DNA from: Fluviirhizobium alvei
GTDB lineage: Bacteria; Pseudomonadota; Alphaproteobacteria; Rhizobiales; Rhizobiaceae
Reading direction: 5' to 3'
DNA length: 64,000 nt
Assembly: GCF_030551875.1 (NCBI RefSeq)
Contig: NZ_JAUOZU010000001.1
Span: forward strand, 310,001-374,000
Positions 20,522-28,081 of the stretch are shown piece by piece. Under the pieces are notes generated by a model. It was given only the letters and a program-made list of their open reading frames with translations. It was not told the DNA's origin and did not search any database. Positions within the stretch are counted from its first letter, which is position 1. Every line of letters begins with the position of its first letter. The translations under genes and the position numbers were made by a program.

Positions 20522-21415
20522 TCAAAGCCTGTAGGCGGCGTCGAACACGCCCTTGATGCCGATATCGAGCGAATAGGTATATCCCGCTTCCGGATCGGCC
20601 TGCCATTCCTCGAGGCTGAGATTTTCGCGCGCGGTCGTCACCAGCAGCCGGTTTGCCTCCTTGCCGATGAAGGCGGGGCAGGTGGTCTGCTTCGGCGGCA
20701 GCTTGTAGCGGGCAATCTTGCGTCCATCCGGCGCATAATGCTGGATTTCGCCGACACCCCAGCGCGCATTGAAGATCGAACCATCTGCAGCACAAACCGA
20801 GCCATCGACGCCGCCCGCTTCGCCGCTTTCATCGGAGAAGAGCGTCGGTTCGCCGGTGGGCAGACCGGTTGCCGGATCGAGCGTCACCTTCTTGTAGAGA
20901 TTGTCCATCGTATCGACGAAATAGCCGGTCGAACCATCGGGCGAGAAACAGATGCCGTTCGGAATGGAAATCTCCGGATAGAGCAGGGTCACCTTGCCCT
21001 GCAGTACATGATAGATGGCGCCCGCACCCTTGCGGCCTTCACCATGCTTGGTCATGGTGCCGAACCAGAGCGCACCTGACGGATGGCAGCGGCCATCGTT
21101 TGAGCGCATGTGCGGCTTGTCCTGCTCGATCGGCGTCACCAGTTCCAGCGCGCCGGTGGCCACATCACGCACATGCAGCCCATGTTCGGACACGATCAGC
21201 TGGCGGGCATCGTCGATACGCGCCAGCACCGAAGCCATGAAGGGCAGGGTGTGAACCACCTTGCGGCCGGTCGATAAATTGAGCTCATGCAGCTGGCAAT
21301 CGAAGATCGAGAACCACCAGGCCGTATCCGTGATCGGATCATAGGTCGGCCCCTCGCCATGATAGAGGCTGGTCTGATCGAGAATGCGTCCATTGTAACC
21401 TGTGAGTTCAACCAT
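20522..21415 (-). CDS. SMP-30/gluconolaconase family sugar lactonase
   Basis: 297-residue six-bladed propeller enzyme that opens sugar-acid lactones. The family pattern is visible in GEGPTYDPITDTAWWFSI near the N-terminus (metal-binding glutamate), RSNDGRCHPSGALWFGTM and FSPDGSTGYFVDT, which carry the other metal ligands. The ATG at 21415 has GGAGG 7 bases upstream and lies just 1 base past the stop of dgoA, so the genes are translationally coupled. As the last gene of the dehydrogenase-dgoK-dgoA operon it probably hydrolyses D-galactono-lactone. Confidence 0.9.
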   Translation of the reverse strand: MVELTGYNGRILDQTSLYHGEGPTYDPITDTAWWFSIFDCQLHELNLSTGRKVVHTLPFMASVLARIDDARQLIVSEHGLHVRDVATGALELVTPIEQDKPHMRSNDGRCHPSGALWFGTMTKHGEGRKGAGAIYHVLQGKVTLLYPEISIPNGICFSPDGSTGYFVDTMDNLYKKVTLDPATGLPTGEPTLFSDESGEAGGVDGSVCAADGSIFNARWGVGEIQHYAPDGRKIARYKLPPKQTTCPAFIGKEANRLLVTTARENLSLEEWQADPEAGYTYSLDIGIKGVFDAAYRL

Positions 21416-21416
21416 T

Positions 21417-22052
21417 TCAGCCTCCGAAAACGCGGTCATAGGCGGCAATCGTATCCTTGGCGCGGCGCGCGATTTCGGACGGATCCATGCCGGGCTTGTA
21501 GAGGCTGGAGCCGAGGCCGAAAGCGCGGATATCCGCCTTGGCATAGTCACCGAAATTGGTATCCGACACGCCGCCGACTGCGGCAATCATCAGATCCGGT
21601 GGCAACACGGCGCGAATGGCGGTAATGCCGCTCGGACCGAGCGCCGACGCCGGGAAGAATTTGAGCCCGGTGGCACCGCAGCGGGCGGCCAGAAGCGCTT
21701 CGGTCGCAGTAAACACACCCGGCAGCGTCACCATGCCCTTGGACACGGCGTGGCTCAACACCGGCGCATCGACATTCGGGCTCACGAACAGCCGTCCGCC
21801 AGCATGGTCCAGCCGCTCGACATCCTCGATCGTCAGAACGGTACCGGCACCGATGAGCGCATCGGCCGGCGCCATTTTCGCTGCAAGCTCGATCGACTGA
21901 AACGGATCGGGCGAGTTGAGCGGGATCTCGATGGCCCGGAACCCGGCCTCAAGCAGAACCTCGATGGTCGCGGGCGTCTCGGACGGTTTCAATCCGCGCA
22001 GGATCGCCACCAGCGGATAGCGCATCGGGGGAAAGGGAATGCGGTCGGTCAT
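21417..22052 (-). CDS. dgoA: 2-dehydro-3-deoxy-6-phosphogalactonate aldolase
   Basis: 211-residue class I aldolase of the KDPG/KDPGal family. It cleaves 2-keto-3-deoxy-6-phosphogalactonate into pyruvate and glyceraldehyde 3-phosphate. The general base Glu42 is in AIEIPLNSP and the Schiff-base Lys131 in GLKFFPAS. The IPLNSP form is typical of the galactonate enzyme; glucose-acid paralogues usually have a different residue set there. It lies 9 bases after dgoK and abuts the lactonase gene. Confidence 0.92.
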   Translation of the reverse strand: MTDRIPFPPMRYPLVAILRGLKPSETPATIEVLLEAGFRAIEIPLNSPDPFQSIELAAKMAPADALIGAGTVLTIEDVERLDHAGGRLFVSPNVDAPVLSHAVSKGMVTLPGVFTATEALLAARCGATGLKFFPASALGPSGITAIRAVLPPDLMIAAVGGVSDTNFGDYAKADIRAFGLGSSLYKPGMDPSEIARRAKDTIAAYDRVFGG

Positions 22053-22061
22053 CGGTCATCC

Positions 22062-22979
22062 TCAGTTCTTGTGCCAGATGGTGCGGGCCGCAGACAATAA
22101 TCCTGTCTGGACGACGGCATCGGCATCGACGATATGCGGGCTGAGCCCGGCTGCGGTAAGCGCAGCCTGGTAGAGTTCGGCATGGCGGCCTGAGGCGACA
22201 AGCGCTACAGGCAGCCCGTGCGGAGCCATGCCGAGACCGCCGGCAATTTCCTCGCCGATCAGCAGGCCGGACAGGGTGGCCTCCGCCTCTTCGGGCGAAA
22301 CAGATGCCAGAAGTCCTTGTGCCCTGATGGCAAAAAGCGCTTGCGTCAGACGCGCGGGGCTGGCGACGCTTCGGCGCACGGCATCGGCGAAGCATGGCAT
22401 CGTTGCCTTTGCCCCGGAAGACCCGTTGACCGTATGGCTGAGGATCGTATGGCCGGAAATGGCGGCGAACAGTTCGCCCGTCATGAAGGTCGAGAAGGTC
22501 TGGACCCGCCCTGCCTGGATATGCACCCATTTCGAATGGGTGCCCGGCATCACGACGAGGCATTCGTCGGGCAGGCCGCCGGCAATGGCCCCAAGCAACT
22601 GGGTTTCCTCGCCACGCATGACATCGAACCATGGCTGGCGCTGGCAGAGGCCGGGCAGAATGCGGATATCGCGTTCGGTCTTTTCGATGCGTATGGCGGC
22701 CTGTCCGATCGCATCCAGTGCGGCGGGAACCTCGATGTAACCGGCCTCCTGCCAGCCCTGGCGCGCGCCGGCCATGCCGCAGATCAGGACCGGAAGATCG
22801 CTTGCGACCTCAAGAGCGGCAAGATGGCTGTCGAGCACCGCAGCGAAACCGCTCTCGCGGGCGCTGGTCATGCCTTCGTGAGACCGGCGCTCGCCCAGCA
22901 CCCGGCCGTCCGCAGTCATCAGCCAGAGCCGAAAGCTCGACGTGCCCCAATCCACCGCAGCAAAGCGAAATTCCGACAT
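22062..22979 (-). CDS. dgoK: 2-dehydro-3-deoxygalactonokinase
   Basis: 305 residues, the length of DgoK. It phosphorylates 2-keto-3-deoxygalactonate with ATP to feed the aldolase. The ASKHA-type N-terminal phosphate loop is AVDWGTSSFRLWL at residues 8-20, and the DgoK signature VMPGTHSKWVHIQAGRV is near residue 142-158, followed by FSTFMTGELFA. The start at 22979 overlaps the last base of the upstream SDR stop codon region, so the pair is translationally coupled. Confidence 0.94.
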   Translation of the reverse strand: MSEFRFAAVDWGTSSFRLWLMTADGRVLGERRSHEGMTSARESGFAAVLDSHLAALEVASDLPVLICGMAGARQGWQEAGYIEVPAALDAIGQAAIRIEKTERDIRILPGLCQRQPWFDVMRGEETQLLGAIAGGLPDECLVVMPGTHSKWVHIQAGRVQTFSTFMTGELFAAISGHTILSHTVNGSSGAKATMPCFADAVRRSVASPARLTQALFAIRAQGLLASVSPEEAEATLSGLLIGEEIAGGLGMAPHGLPVALVASGRHAELYQAALTAAGLSPHIVDADAVVQTGLLSAARTIWHKN

Positions 22980-23749
22980 TACATATAGCCTCCATCGACG
23001 ATCAGGGATTGTGCTGTGATGGCCGACGACGCATTCGATGCGAGAAACAGGCAGGGTCCGACCATATCCTCGGGGCCAAGCGAACGATCAAGGCACTGAC
23101 GCGCACGATGGCTAGCGGCGGCCTCGTCGTTGATCCAGAGCCGTTTCTGCCGCTCCGTCAAAACCATGCCCGGCAGGATGGCGTTGACGCGAATGCCATC
23201 GGGCCCGAGTTCTCCCGCCATGCCCTTGGTCAATCCAATGATCGCCGCCTTCGCGGTGAGATAGGAGGGCATTCCCGGCAGGTTCATCATATAGGCAATC
23301 GAGGAAAAACTGATGATCGATCCGCCCCCGTTCGCCTTCATGTGCGGCGCTGCCGCCTGAATGGAAAAGAACACCGGTCGGAGATTGATGTTCTGGTTGT
23401 CATCCCAGTAATCGGGCGAGACATTCCGGTAGTCATGGCGTTCGTCGAAACCGGCATTGTTGACGAGAACCCGCAAACCGTCCTGGTCCTCGGCGACCAT
23501 GTCGACAATCGCGCGAAGGCGCTCGATGTCGCGCAGGTCACAGGCATGAAAGGCGGGTCTCGCCAGCCCGGCCTCGGCTATAGCGCGGCAGAGCCGTTCG
23601 GCGGCTTCCCGATCTCGGTCGATGAAGGCCACGCGCGCGCCCTGGGCACAGAAACTTTCCACAAGCGCTGCGCCTATTCCGGACGCTCCGCCTGTAATCA
23701 GGATGCTGGCGTTTTCCAGGTCCGGATAGCGCACCGGTTGGTTTGCCAT
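22979..23749 (-). CDS. SDR family dehydrogenase, probable D-galactose 1-dehydrogenase
   Basis: 256-residue Rossmann-fold oxidoreductase. The nucleotide-binding motif TGGASGIG is at residues 19-26, with Asp44 after the second strand (AFIDRD) indicating NAD+ preference. The catalytic set is Ser150, Tyr163 and Lys167 (PSYLTAK), and NNAG is at 97-100. As first gene of the dgoK-dgoA-lactonase operon it most likely oxidises D-galactose (or a related sugar such as L-arabinose or D-fucose) to the lactone. The ATG at 23749 is preferred over a TTG 48 bases upstream. Confidence 0.88.
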   Translation of the reverse strand: MANQPVRYPDLENASILITGGASGIGAALVESFCAQGARVAFIDRDREAAERLCRAIAEAGLARPAFHACDLRDIERLRAIVDMVAEDQDGLRVLVNNAGFDERHDYRNVSPDYWDDNQNINLRPVFFSIQAAAPHMKANGGGSIISFSSIAYMMNLPGMPSYLTAKAAIIGLTKGMAGELGPDGIRVNAILPGMVLTERQKRLWINDEAAASHRARQCLDRSLGPEDMVGPCLFLASNASSAITAQSLIVDGGYM

Positions 23750-24204
23750 GATTGCCGTTCTCCACCCCGGTCGCCAGCGGTTTCCCGCGGTCGGCAAGAC
23801 CCCGGTTCCTCTCCTCGGCGATTGATTTCCTCGCAGTGTATAAAGGGGAACCGAGGGAGCGAAAAGCCCCTTGAGCGTTAAAAATCATACTTTTAGAGCG
23901 AGGAAAGGCTTGGGCTTCCTTTGTAAACGGACCAAAGCCTATTGATATTGGGTCGACCATGTCGCACATTGCGTTTTCGAACGGCTGAAAGGGCTTTCAC
24001 TGGCGAATCGATGAGAAAACTGCGATTTCTGAACGTGTAAAACGTTTCATGTCGCGTAGAATGTCGTATTGGATATCTCGCGGGGGCAATTGTGTTGATA
24101 TCCGGGCTTGTGACGCCTCATACATGACGGGAAAATAGGGTACGGTAATCGGATCTGGCCAGGCATGCTGGCAGTGTCCGAATTTCACCGTTAAAGAAAG
24201 TGAT
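23750..24204. promoter_or_regulatory. Divergent intergenic region between the galactose operon and the LuxR gene
   Basis: 455 bases without a supported gene. It must hold the promoters of the sugar operon (minus) and the LuxR gene (plus). The plus-strand end is AT-rich. A TTAGAGCG string at about 23893 resembles the outer end of the palindromic element at 62325 but has no partner here. No operator or RNA could be assigned. Confidence 0.4.
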
Positions 24205-24942
24205 ATGGTACACAATATAGAGAGTGCAGCAGTCGACCATCTCGCCTTGATGAATGAGATCGGCGGCCTTGCCACACAGTTTGATGTTTTTCGGTTCCTG
24301 AAAAAGGTAGCCGAGCTTTTTTGTGAACGAGCTTTTATCGTCTTCCGGATTCCTGGTGCGACGACCCAGGAACTTCAATCCGTTTCCGTGATCACAAACT
24401 GGCCTGCGGAACTTTTATCGAAATATGATGCTTCGGGGCTTCTGCAAAGCAGTCCGGTTATCAAGAAGATCAAACAGTCTTCTGTTCCCTTCCGCTATGA
24501 TACCAACGATGTTGACGTCAGCATTCAGGATCGCAGTTTTGGTACCGTCACGGAGCTTTTCAATCACTACAATATGCCGCGCGGAGCCTATTTCCCGGTG
24601 GCGGATCCGGGTGGGGATCGTGGCGCGATCGGTTTTTCCGGGGATCGGGAGCCGTTCACGGATTATGAGCTGATGCAACTTCTTATGATCTGTACATCTG
24701 TCTTCGACAGGCTCTACCAGATCAGCCGGAAGGATATGCGGGCCGGCGATGAACTGACCGAGCGCGAAATCGACTGCCTGAACTGGACGGCAGCTGGAAA
24801 GACAAGCGCCGAGATTTCTGAAATCCTCGGTCTGTCGGAACATACGGTCAATCATTATCTCAATCGGGCGACCAAGAAGCTCGATACCGTCAACAGAACC
24901 CAGGCTGTCGCCAAGGCGTTGCGGACCGGAATCATTTCTTAA
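24205..24942 (+). CDS. LuxR family regulator with degenerate autoinducer-binding domain
   Basis: 245 residues: an N-terminal autoinducer-binding-like domain (about 18-165) and a C-terminal GerE/LuxR helix-turn-helix (about 180-240, LTEREIDCLNWTAAGKTSAE then LGLSEHTVNHYLNRA). Compared with TraR/LuxR numbering, the AHL-contacting Trp57, Asp70 and Trp85 are replaced by Leu70, Ser83 and Tyr98, while Tyr74 and Pro84 are kept. It therefore probably does not bind AHLs in the usual way, like the VisN/VisR flagellar regulators of rhizobia. No luxI gene is nearby. AAAGAAAGTGAT precedes the ATG. Confidence 0.88.
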   Translation: MVHNIESAAVDHLALMNEIGGLATQFDVFRFLKKVAELFCERAFIVFRIPGATTQELQSVSVITNWPAELLSKYDASGLLQSSPVIKKIKQSSVPFRYDTNDVDVSIQDRSFGTVTELFNHYNMPRGAYFPVADPGGDRGAIGFSGDREPFTDYELMQLLMICTSVFDRLYQISRKDMRAGDELTEREIDCLNWTAAGKTSAEISEILGLSEHTVNHYLNRATKKLDTVNRTQAVAKALRTGIIS

Positions 24943-25109
24943 GAGCCGGAGAAATCGCTTGTCTTTGCGGCTACGAGGCCTTCGGTTGCGAGGTCAAATA
25001 CCGAGCCGATCCAGGCGGATAGCGCTGCGTTCACTTTTTTGTGATCGTCCATTGAAGCCTTTTTTCAATCCATACCCCAAGTGGGGGATATATTTCAAAA
25101 CGGATAACG

Positions 25110-25252
25110 CTAGTTTGTTTCCCAGTGCGTGAACTTTCCGGAATAACGATTCTGGCATGGCGAACCCCGCTCCATGAAATTCGGGCTATCCGGATCATAG
25201 GAGACGCTTGCCGGTAAAACCCGCCCGCAGCCCTGCCGGGCGGGTTTTTCAT
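25110..25252 (+). ncRNA. Candidate small RNA ending in a strong terminator
   Basis: A perfect 10-bp stem AACCCGCCCG / CGGGCGGGTT with a TTTTC tail ends near 25250, 280 bases after the LuxR stop. The preceding 110 bases have no convincing coding sequence but contain a smaller CATGG/CCATG stem. This is either a separate small RNA or a long 3' tail of the LuxR transcript. No promoter could be fixed, and it does not match an RNA family I can name. The 5' end is a guess. Confidence 0.35.
25226..25251 (+). terminator. Strong, possibly bidirectional, rho-independent terminator
   Basis: The 10-bp G/C-rich stem described for the candidate RNA is followed by TTTTC on the plus strand. The minus-strand reading also has four Ts after the stem, so it may stop transcription both ways. 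Confidence 0.8.
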
Positions 25253-25420
25253 GCGCGTTTTTCAGACGTTGCACAAAAAAGTGCCTGTTCCGTTGGCGCT
25301 TTTATACGCAGGCCTTTCCTGTGAAAATCTCGATGTCGCTGAAATCACGAGAGAAATCACCAGTGGACAACTTGGCATGCTTCCTGCTTACTTAGGGCAG
25401 GTCCAGAGGGGGCCACTATA

Positions 25421-25523
25421 CAAGCATCCCAACGAAGGATGCGATCTGAAGGCAAGCCGCCTTTTACTCCCGTCGTCACGTGGTCTGCCACGGTTTCGGT
25501 GAGTGAAAGGCGGCTTCGTTTTA
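25421..25523 (+). ncRNA. Structured leader or small RNA upstream of mrp
   Basis: Three stems lie in succession: GCATCC/GGATGC (about 25425-25442), a long outer stem AAGCCGCCTTT / AAAGGCGGCTT extended by ACTC/GAGT after one mismatch (25454-25469 with 25501-25516), and an inner stem CGTGG/CCACG inside its loop (25479-25483 with 25488-25492). The outer stem is followed by CGTTTTA, resembling a terminator. This could be a small RNA or a leader controlling the mrp gene 200 bases downstream. No known riboswitch class was recognised. Confidence 0.4.
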
Positions 25524-25719
25524 TAGGCAGCAGGCCAGAACGGGCCAAAACCGATATAATTGGTCGCTGCCGTTGGCGCATCCGGACATATCCACTATCT
25601 AGATCAGCACGAAGGCGAACGGATTCGAGCGCCGCCTTGCAATGCGTAACCTCAACAGCGACCGTATATCAGGATGCGTAGCGGAAAAGGTTGCCAGAGG
25701 CCGACAGGATGGATGGGAC

Positions 25720-26865
25720 ATGGCTGAGATAACAAGCGCACAGATTCTGGAACGACTGAAGACCGTTCGCGGTCCTGACATGGACGGCAACATCGTCGAT
25801 CTCGGTCTGGTTTCCGATGTTTTCATTTCCGATGGCAAGGCCTATTTCTCGATCACCGTCCCGGCAGAACGTGCCAAGGAACTCGAGCCGCTCCGCCTCG
25901 CCGCCGAACGGGTGGTGAAGGAAATGCCCGGCATGAAGGGCGCTTTTGCAGCCCTGACCGCCGACAAGAAGGCGGGCGGCGCTGCCGCTCCCGTCAGCCG
26001 TCCCGCCGCACATGCCCATAATCACGGGCCGGCTGCAGGTGGTGCACCGGCTGCCAAACCCGGCATCCCGGGCGTGACGCACATCATCGCGGTGGCGTCG
26101 GGCAAGGGCGGTGTCGGCAAGTCGACGACGGCAATCAATATTGCGCTTGGTCTGCAGACGCTGGGTTTGAAGGTTGGGCTTCTGGATGCCGATATCTACG
26201 GTCCTTCCGTTCCGCGCCTCCTCGGTATTTCCGGCCGACCGCAGCAGATCGATGGCAAGCTGATCAAGCCAATGGAGAATTATGGCCTGAAGGCCATGTC
26301 GATGGGCTTCCTCGTCGATGAGAATGTCGCGATGATCTGGCGCGGCCCGATGATCCAGTCGGCCCTGCTGCAAATGCTGCGGGAAGTGGCCTGGGGACAA
26401 CTCGATGTTCTGGTCGTCGACATGCCGCCCGGAACCGGCGATGCGCAGCTGACCATGGCCCAGCAGGTGCCGCTCTCTGGCGCCGTGATCGTTTCGACGC
26501 CGCAGGATCTGGCCCTGATCGATGCCCGCAAGGCGATCACCATGTTCAACAAGGTCGAGATCCCGTTGCTGGGCGTCGTCGAGAACATGAGCCATTTCGT
26601 CTGCCCCAATTGCGGCACCAGCCACGATATTTTCGGGCATGGTGGCGCCCGCCAGGAGGCCGAGAAGATCGGTGTTCCGTTCCTCGGCGAAGTGCCGCTC
26701 GCCATGACGATCCGGGAGACCTCTGATTCGGGTCGACCCGTCACGGTTTCCGAACCGGAAGGACCTCATGCCCGCGCCTATCGTGAGATTGCGGGCAAGG
26801 TCTGGCAGGCGCTCTCCAGCCGTCAGGCATCGACGCCCGCCGCTCCGCGCATTGTTTTCGATTGA
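25720..26865 (+). CDS. Mrp/NBP35 family iron-sulfur carrier ATPase
   Basis: 381 residues. An N-terminal MIP18/DUF59 domain (about 5-80) is followed by a histidine-rich linker (HAHNHG) and the P-loop ATPase domain with the deviant Walker A GKGGVGKST at about residues 129-137. The CPNC motif near residue 292-295 (HFVCPNCGTSHDIF) would hold a bridging Fe-S cluster in a homodimer. It carries and transfers Fe-S clusters in the cytoplasm. The ATG at 25720 is chosen because it gives the family N-terminus; the frame is open upstream. A G/C-rich hairpin without a T tail follows at 26895-26915. Confidence 0.94.
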   Translation: MAEITSAQILERLKTVRGPDMDGNIVDLGLVSDVFISDGKAYFSITVPAERAKELEPLRLAAERVVKEMPGMKGAFAALTADKKAGGAAAPVSRPAAHAHNHGPAAGGAPAAKPGIPGVTHIIAVASGKGGVGKSTTAINIALGLQTLGLKVGLLDADIYGPSVPRLLGISGRPQQIDGKLIKPMENYGLKAMSMGFLVDENVAMIWRGPMIQSALLQMLREVAWGQLDVLVVDMPPGTGDAQLTMAQQVPLSGAVIVSTPQDLALIDARKAITMFNKVEIPLLGVVENMSHFVCPNCGTSHDIFGHGGARQEAEKIGVPFLGEVPLAMTIRETSDSGRPVTVSEPEGPHARAYREIAGKVWQALSSRQASTPAAPRIVFD

Positions 26866-27086
26866 GGCGGCCAAAGCGTCAATGTATCAGGATCGCCGCC
26901 CGTGAGCCGGGCGGCATGCGGTTGCACTGCACTATTCTTGTCTTGATTGTTGCCTCGATTTAAGCGATATCAGCGACCATGATGGGCAGTCTCGGACTCG
27001 CCTGTCAGATGATCGCAACCGATGTTGCTTCCTGAAGGGGACGGGAATTCCAGGCGCATGATGATCCTTGATGGGGCTCCTGCCTG

Positions 27087-28067
27087 ATGATGAAGGCTTA
27101 CCGTTCCAACGGTGAAGCGATCGTCCTGTCGGTCGATCAGCGCGTCGATTCTTTGCCCGATGATGTGTTCTGGCTGGATCTGAACAGCCCGACCCGCGAG
27201 GAAGATCTGTATGCCGAGCGCCTGACCGGCATCGATGTGCCCACCCGGCAGGATCTGAGGGACATTGAGCCTTCAAGCCGTCTCTACAGCACGAATGGCA
27301 CCACTTATCTAACGGGCTCCCTGATCTGTCATGCGGATTCGGCGCAGCCGGTGCTCGCCGATGTTGCCTTCGTCTTGACAGCGAGCCGCCTGGTAACGGT
27401 GCGCTACGACGATCCGCGTTCCTTCACGCTCTTTGCCCATGCCGCCGGACGCTTACAGGGCGAGCTTCGCAACCCGGCACTGACGCTGACTCGTCTATTG
27501 GAAACGATTACCGACCGGACTGCGGAAATTCTCGAGCAGGCAGAGGTCAAGAGCGACAGCCTGCTGGTGCGCATCTTCGGCGATGGCGGCGAAGGCAAAA
27601 AACGCCGAGCAGCAGGAACGCTCGAGGGCTTGCTGGTCGAAATCGCGCACCACCACCGGCTGATCTCGAAAGTGCGCGACAGTCTGGTTTCGCTGGCGCG
27701 GCTGAATTCGTTCCTCGGTGGCGTACCGGCAGTTCAGAACTGTTCCGAAGCCCATGCGCTGAGCAGCTCGATCGGGCGCGACATCCAGTCTCTCGCCGAA
27801 CATGCCAATTTCATCTCGGGCAATCTGAGTTTCATGCTCGATGCGTCGCTGGGACTTATCAATGTCGAGCAGAACGCCATCATCAAGATTTTCTCGATCG
27901 CCTCGGTGGTCTTTTTGCCGCCAACGCTCGTCGCTTCCGTCTATGGCATGAACTTCGTCCATATGCCGGAGTTGCAATGGATGATGGGCTATCCAGCTTC
28001 CCTGTTGCTGATGGTCTTCTCCGCTGTTATTCCCTATCTCTTCTTCCGCTGGAAAGGCTGGCTCTGA
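27087..28067 (+). CDS. CorA family divalent cation transporter
   Basis: 326 residues. A long cytoplasmic N-terminal domain (to about 265) is followed by two membrane helices, the first ending in the YGMN selectivity motif (VASVYGMNFVHMPELQW near residues 288-304). It moves Mg2+ or another divalent ion such as Ni2+, Co2+ or Zn2+; the motif does not separate these. It is 14 bases upstream of kup, so the two form an operon for cation uptake. An ATG three bases downstream is an equal start. Confidence 0.92.
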   Translation: MMKAYRSNGEAIVLSVDQRVDSLPDDVFWLDLNSPTREEDLYAERLTGIDVPTRQDLRDIEPSSRLYSTNGTTYLTGSLICHADSAQPVLADVAFVLTASRLVTVRYDDPRSFTLFAHAAGRLQGELRNPALTLTRLLETITDRTAEILEQAEVKSDSLLVRIFGDGGEGKKRRAAGTLEGLLVEIAHHHRLISKVRDSLVSLARLNSFLGGVPAVQNCSEAHALSSSIGRDIQSLAEHANFISGNLSFMLDASLGLINVEQNAIIKIFSIASVVFLPPTLVASVYGMNFVHMPELQWMMGYPASLLLMVFSAVIPYLFFRWKGWL

Positions 28068-28081
28068 GCCAGGAACAACGC

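Larger units (their letters stand above)
24943..25719. other. Long non-coding interval between LuxR and mrp genes
   Basis: 777 bases in which every reading frame lacks a ribosome binding site or family resemblance. The content that can be described is the terminator at 25226-25251 and the multi-stem structure at 25421-25523. The remainder, especially 25525-25719, shows nothing recognisable apart from the mrp leader. Confidence 0.5.

Noticed and set aside
23893-23901. TTAGAGCG string as a second copy of the palindromic element
   Set aside because: Only eight bases match and no partner repeat is found nearby.
25031-25252. 73-codon minus-strand frame after the LuxR gene
   Set aside because: Its start codon lies in the terminator stem and there is no upstream promoter or ribosome binding site.
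25251-25502. 83-codon frame between the LuxR and mrp genes
   Set aside because: It starts inside a terminator, lacks a ribosome binding site and runs through the inverted repeats.
25574-25627. Possible tRNA suggested by a GGATTCGAGCG stretch
   Set aside because: No cloverleaf: acceptor and anticodon stems cannot be formed at the right spacing.
26895-26915. G/C-rich hairpin after mrp as a terminator
   Set aside because: The 8-bp stem is perfect, but no T run follows; it may stabilise the message, so it was not listed as a terminator.
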